Source of the DNA: Lachnospiraceae bacterium
GTDB taxonomy: Bacteria > Bacillota_A > Clostridia > Lachnospirales > Lachnospiraceae
NCBI GenBank assembly: GCA_017652545.1
Contig: JAGCAV010000272.1
Span: 1 to 9,694 of the forward strand
Reading direction: 5' to 3'
DNA length: 9,694 bases
The notes below the pieces were generated by a model. It searched no databases. It was not told the DNA's origin and was given only the letters and a program-made list of their open reading frames with translations. Below are positions 7,062 through 9,694 of this stretch, piece by piece. The first letter of the stretch is position 1, and each line of letters begins with the position of its first letter. Position numbers and translations under genes: made by a program.

Positions 7062-8105
7062 TTATTCGGGCCACTCGTCCTCCGGAACATTCGCGAACAC
7101 ATCCTCAAGTGCACGGAAACCGGTGTCGATAACGGTCTCTTTAATGTTATCCTTTGTAACCACAACCGGGGCGCAGGCAATTGTCGGAATCTCCTTGCCC
7201 ATAACCTCTGTGGTGCCTGTGATATCGGAGGGCTCTTCACCTTTTGCAAGCTCGACAGCAGCCTTGATAACCGCCTCAGCAAGATCATCATAGCCGGTGA
7301 TGACAGTCGCAGACTGCGTACCCTCGGCAACTCTCTGGCAGGCCGCCAGTTCAGCATCCATACCTGCTACATAGACCTGTCCCTCGAGACCCTGTGCGAT
7401 CAGTGCCTGTACAGCACCTCCTGCCATACCGTCGTTGTTGCAGATGATGGCCTGGATGTCATTGTCATACTGAGTAAGAACGTTTTCGACAGCAGCCATG
7501 GCTCCGTCCGGATTCCAGTTTTCGATGTAGTTGTCAAATACGATCGTGATGTCACCCTTATCAACATACTCATCGATGATGTTATGATATCCGGTGTTCT
7601 CGTCATGCGGTACAGAGTCTGCATCATGACCGTTCACAAGCATGTAGTTGCCGGAAGGAACGGCTTCAACAGCCATCTTCATATTCTCCTCGCCAATCGT
7701 TGTGTAGTCATAACTGACGATTACATCTATAAGATCTGAATTTACGACACGGCAATAGGAAACGACCGGGATGCCCATTTCCTTCGCTGCTTCCACACCT
7801 GCCGCGGCTGCTTCTGAATCCTGCGGTCCAATGACCAGGACGTCGATGTCCTGGGACAGCATGTTCTCGATCTGGTCGTTCTGAAGATTGGCATCCGTAT
7901 CGGCATCCGTGTAAATCACCTCAAGATCCGGATCTTCATCCGCCATCTCAAGCATTCTCTCACGCTCAGCATCCCAGCGCTCTTCCTGAAGAGTACCGAA
8001 AGAAACGCCGACCTTGATAACATCATCCTCAGCCATAGCAGTAAAAGCAAAACCGAGGACCATGGCAGCGCCTGCCGTCATTGCAATAAGTTGTTTCCTT
8101 GTCAT
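7062..8105 (-). CDS. XylF-type sugar-binding protein of the ABC importer
   Basis: Extracytoplasmic solute-binding protein of the periplasmic-binding-protein type I fold, 347 aa. A signal peptide covers residues 1-25, with a likely type I cleavage after AMA (23-25). There is no lipobox cysteine, which is odd for a Gram-positive. The mature part follows E. coli XylF as I recall it: KVGVSFGTLQEERW (31-44), SQDIDVLVIGP (84-94), CNNDGMAGGAVQAL (222-235), VAGMDAEL (246-253) and DNIKETVIDTGF (319-330). The Asp of the pocket DR pair (Asp89 of ribose-binding protein) is Cys118 (SYCRVV), while the later Asp250 and Asn224 remain. The start is the ATG at 8105 with AGGAGG 8 bases upstream; the in-frame extension to 8165 would place charged residues before the signal peptide and is rejected. 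First gene of the operon, so it probably delivers a pentose-like sugar or small glycoside. Confidence 0.92.
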   Translation of the reverse strand: MTRKQLIAMTAGAAMVLGFAFTAMAEDDVIKVGVSFGTLQEERWDAERERMLEMADEDPDLEVIYTDADTDANLQNDQIENMLSQDIDVLVIGPQDSEAAAAGVEAAKEMGIPVVSYCRVVNSDLIDVIVSYDYTTIGEENMKMAVEAVPSGNYMLVNGHDADSVPHDENTGYHNIIDEYVDKGDITIVFDNYIENWNPDGAMAAVENVLTQYDNDIQAIICNNDGMAGGAVQALIAQGLEGQVYVAGMDAELAACQRVAEGTQSATVITGYDDLAEAVIKAAVELAKGEEPSDITGTTEVMGKEIPTIACAPVVVTKDNIKETVIDTGFRALEDVFANVPEDEWPE

Positions 8106-8157
8106 ACGTAAAACCTCCTTTTTAAATAAATAATATCTTTTATACCTGCGTCGCCAA

Positions 8158-8174
8158 AAATGCACGCCGCATTT
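8158..8174 (-). promoter_or_regulatory. Leader hairpin of the operon mRNA
   Basis: AAATGC (8158-8163) and GCATTT (8169-8174) form a perfect 6-bp stem with a 5-base loop. It would sit close to the 5' end of the transcript from the predicted promoter. A surrounding GTCGC/GCGAC pair (8150-8154, 8181-8185) would partly fall outside that transcript. A 5' stabilising hairpin is one reading. Confidence 0.3.
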
Positions 8175-8185
8175 ATCTCAGCGAC

Positions 8186-8214
8186 ATAATCTCACATTTG
8201 CGAACAAATTGCAA
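8186..8214 (-). promoter_or_regulatory. Predicted promoter of the sugar operon
   Basis: On the minus strand TTGCAA (8209-8214) and GATTAT (8186-8191) are 17 bases apart, each matching consensus at 4/6. Transcription would begin near 8179, giving a leader of about 75 bases ahead of the binding-protein gene. The -35 box and spacer overlap the tandem 11-bp repeats, which would fit repression by occlusion. The region is AT-rich, so other promoters are possible. Confidence 0.4.
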
Positions 8215-8232
8215 ACATTTTTGAACATTATT
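8200..8232. promoter_or_regulatory. Three tandem 11-bp repeats, candidate DeoR-family operator
   Basis: GCGAACAAATT (8200-8210), GCAAACATTTT (8211-8221) and TGAACATTATT (8222-8232) follow one another without gaps and share an AACA core in register. DeoR-family proteins such as Bacillus IolR are known to bind tandem direct 11-mers. Overlap with the predicted -35 box of the operon supports an operator role for the divergent regulator. The region is AT-rich, so chance similarity is possible. Confidence 0.45.
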
Positions 8233-8248
8233 GTGCGTATATTTTTAC

Positions 8249-8268
8249 TTTTGTATGTTTTTACAAAA
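8249..8268. repeat. 20-bp perfect palindrome, candidate operator
   Basis: TTTTGTA, six bases, then TACAAAA is a perfect inverted repeat with 7-bp arms, centred between the two divergent promoters. The arms are A/T-rich, so it would be a weak RNA hairpin. A dimeric repressor site is more likely, but which protein binds it is not evident. Confidence 0.35.
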
Positions 8269-8328
8269 TTACAGGTTCGTTTTTGTGCATTTTATTTCGG
8301 AAAAGTCATGATCCCGGATACTGAAGTT

Positions 8329-8357
8329 TTGACTTGTCCCCGTTAAAGTGATAAACT
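8329..8357 (+). promoter_or_regulatory. Predicted promoter of the DeoR-family regulator
   Basis: TTGACT (8329-8334) and TAAACT (8352-8357) are separated by exactly 17 bases. The -35 box matches at 5/6, counting TTGAC, and the -10 box at 4/6. Transcription would begin near 8364, leaving about 60 bases of leader that includes a terminator-like hairpin. Confidence 0.6.
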
Positions 8358-8371
8358 GAAAAAAAGAAGGC

Positions 8372-8397
8372 GCCGATCATCATATCGGCTTTGTTTT
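8372..8397 (+). terminator. Terminator-like hairpin in the regulator leader
   Basis: GCCGAT (8372-8377), a 6-base loop and ATCGGC (8384-8389) form a perfect stem followed by TTTGTTTT. It lies between the predicted promoter and the ribosome binding site of the regulator gene, so it could attenuate transcription. The stem is short, and no alternative antiterminator is obvious. Confidence 0.4.
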
Positions 8398-8425
8398 CCT
8401 CTTTCCAGATACCAGGAGGTCACAT

Positions 8426-9205
8426 ATGATCCAGGGACAGAGATTTCAAAAAATCGAAGAGATGGTCAACGAGCGCGGTATTGTCAACACAAGGGAAATG
8501 GCGGAAATACTTGGCGTGACTGAGACGACCATCCGCAGGGACTACGAAGAACTCGAAAAGCTCGGAAAAATTGTCCGGGTACATGGGGGGGCCCGCAGTC
8601 TGAAAAAGAGGCACATCGTGACCATGGGCGATGAGCTGGAGATTGAGAAACGCACCGCTCACGCCCGTGAAAAAGATGCTGTCTGCAAAAAAGCCGCCTC
8701 CTTCGTGGAAGACGGCGCCTGCGTTTTTCTGGACGGAGGAAGCAGCATAGTTCCCATGGTCAAATACCTGAAGAATCGTCGTGTCAAAATAGTGACGAAC
8801 AGCCTGCTTGCTGCAAATGCATTTCACAGCGGCGAGGCAGAAGTCTTCGTGATCGGAGGAAGCTATATCCCGAAATACGGAATGTCCATCGGACCTCTCT
8901 CGATCGAGGCACTCTCGAAATTCAACTTCGACTACGCCTTCATCAGCTGCATCGGTGTAGATCTTGATCGTAAGCTTATCTACACCGCTGAAATAGAGAC
9001 CATGGCCATCAAAGATGCAGTCATGAAGCTGTCATCAACGAACATTCTTCTGCTCGACTCAAGCAAGCTTTATCTCAAGGCCTTCTGCAGCCTGGTGCCA
9101 CTGACCTCCTTCGACATCGCGATCTGCAACAACGATATCAGCATAAATCCGGAAGACTTGCCCGGAAACTTCATCCTGGTGGATGTCGATGAATCTGAAA
9201 CATAA
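8426..9205 (+). CDS. DeoR-family transcriptional regulator
   Basis: A 259-aa DNA-binding regulator of the DeoR family, normal length. The N-terminal winged helix-turn-helix covers about residues 6-58, with the recognition segment LGVTETTIRRDYEELEK (29-45) and the family's RVHGGA wing (51-56). The C-terminal sensor domain has FLDGGSSI (101-108), VTNSL (123-127), FVIGGSY (141-147), CIGVD (175-179) and DSSKL (211-215), the positions that bind a phosphorylated sugar effector in relatives. The ATG at 8426 has AGGAGGT 5 bases upstream. It is divergent from the sugar operon and is the likely local repressor, relieved by a phosphorylated intermediate made by the kinase. That role is inferred from position and family. 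Confidence 0.93.
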   Translation: MIQGQRFQKIEEMVNERGIVNTREMAEILGVTETTIRRDYEELEKLGKIVRVHGGARSLKKRHIVTMGDELEIEKRTAHAREKDAVCKKAASFVEDGACVFLDGGSSIVPMVKYLKNRRVKIVTNSLLAANAFHSGEAEVFVIGGSYIPKYGMSIGPLSIEALSKFNFDYAFISCIGVDLDRKLIYTAEIETMAIKDAVMKLSSTNILLLDSSKLYLKAFCSLVPLTSFDIAICNNDISINPEDLPGNFILVDVDESET

Positions 9206-9284
9206 TGCCTGAAATCTGTTCGATCCGGGCAACGCTCATGTCTGTCAGGAAATCTGTCCGCAAGAACGAGAAAAGGAATAGGAT

Positions 9285-9694
9285 ATGCCTCAAATGAATG
9301 AAATGATCAACCCGCAATTCAGTCTGGAAGGTTCGGCAAGCCGGAAAAACGGTGTGAAGCGGCTGATCTTCGCGCTCTTCTCCATCATTCTGCAGGTCGT
9401 GCTGATTCTGATCAACGTCGGATATCTGGCCGCTTACGCGGAGTGGATCGCCATTATCACACGAGGGATCGCGATCCTGCTGATCCTGTGGATCTACAAC
9501 AAGGACACGACATCCGCCATGAAAATGCCCTGGCTGATCCTGATCATGGCCGCACCGATCCTCGGCACCACGCTCTATATCCTGATCGGACAGAGCCATT
9601 CCACAAAGAAGATGCGGGAACGCTACGAGGAGGTCGACAGGATATTGTTCCCTATGCTTCCCGAAAACAGGGATGTGCAGGGCGAGCTGGAAAA
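9285..9694 (+). CDS. cls: Cardiolipin synthase, N-terminal part (partial)
   Basis: The first 136 codons of a cardiolipin synthase; the two HKD phospholipase-D-like catalytic motifs would lie beyond the right edge. My translation begins MPQMNEMINPQFSLEG. Three hydrophobic segments lie near residues 26-48, 54-71 and 82-102. The third, WLILIMAAPILGTTLYILIG, is characteristic of the PLDc N-terminal membrane domain. Family reaction: condensation of two phosphatidylglycerols into cardiolipin at the membrane. A GGA-rich ribosome binding site precedes the ATG at 9285; ATG at 9294 and 9303 are weaker alternatives. It is 79 bases behind the regulator with no terminator visible between them, so read-through is possible. 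A functional link to the sugar operon is not indicated. The call rests on the N-terminal domain only. Confidence 0.85.
   Translation, partial: MPQMNEMINPQFSLEGSASRKNGVKRLIFALFSIILQVVLILINVGYLAAYAEWIAIITRGIAILLILWIYNKDTTSAMKMPWLILIMAAPILGTTLYILIGQSHSTKKMRERYEEVDRILFPMLPENRDVQGELE

Larger units (their letters stand above)
8106..8425. promoter_or_regulatory. Divergent AT-rich control region
   Basis: The 320 bases between the start codons of the binding protein (minus) and the DeoR-family regulator (plus) hold no plausible gene. They contain a predicted promoter for each direction, three tandem 11-bp repeats (8200-8232), a 20-bp perfect palindrome (8249-8268), a 6-bp hairpin in the operon leader (8158-8174) and a terminator-like hairpin in the regulator leader (8372-8397). 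I see no convincing CcpA (cre) site. Divergent placement suggests that the regulator controls the operon and possibly itself. Confidence 0.75.

Noticed and set aside
6795..7739. Plus-strand open frame of 314 codons opposite the binding protein and ATPase start
   Set aside because: It overlaps two well-supported genes on the other strand, spans their junction including the hairpin, and its translation resembles no family I know.
8106..8425. Riboswitch or CcpA cre site in the divergent region
   Set aside because: No long conserved structured aptamer or TGNAANCGNTNNCA-like match could be found by eye on either strand.
1..9694. Mobile element, CRISPR array, tRNA or rRNA
   Set aside because: No transposase or integrase frames, regularly spaced repeats, or RNA gene signatures were seen on either strand.

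Overview
The window looks like part of the chromosome of a low-to-mid GC Gram-positive, most plausibly a Clostridia/Lachnospiraceae-type Firmicute. Reasons: strong AGGAGG-type ribosome binding sites, short intergenic gaps, Rho-independent terminators, and protein families arranged as in gut Clostridia. This taxonomic call is an inference; no rRNA or tRNA gene is present to anchor it.

Layout. (1) 1-678, minus: the N-terminal 226 residues of an ABC exporter (membrane domain), cut by the left edge, with its own promoter at 752-780. (2) 782-812: a strong terminator closing the main operon. (3) 866-8105, minus: a six-gene operon transcribed right to left, in the order XylF-type sugar-binding protein, XylG-type double ATPase, XylH-type permease, cytoplasmic GH1 glycosidase, PfkB-family sugar kinase, DeoC-family (class I) aldolase. 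The genes are tightly spaced, with a 4-base ATGA overlap between ATPase and permease. (4) 8106-8425: a 320-base AT-rich divergent control region with predicted promoters in both directions, a tandem 11-bp repeat and a 20-bp palindrome. (5) 8426-9205, plus: a DeoR-family regulator. (6) 9285-9694, plus: the N-terminal part of a cardiolipin synthase, cut by the right edge.

How it fits together. The operon reads as one catabolic pathway: a CUT2-type importer brings in a small sugar or glycoside, GH1 releases the sugar inside the cell, the kinase phosphorylates it, and the DERA-type aldolase cleaves the phosphorylated aldose. The DeoR-family protein probably senses a phosphorylated intermediate. 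There is no isomerase. That is what a 2-deoxy-aldose pathway would look like, because 2-deoxyribose needs only a kinase and DERA.

The most interesting point is that at least three proteins carry substitutions at residues that normally contact the sugar or phosphate. The GH1 has Thr instead of Asn before the acid/base Glu and Ser-Ala instead of Glu-Trp. The binding protein has Cys for the usual pocket Asp. The aldolase has altered phosphate-site motifs. I infer that the locus handles an unusual sugar, with a 2-deoxypentoside as leading candidate. The substrate is not proven by the sequence.
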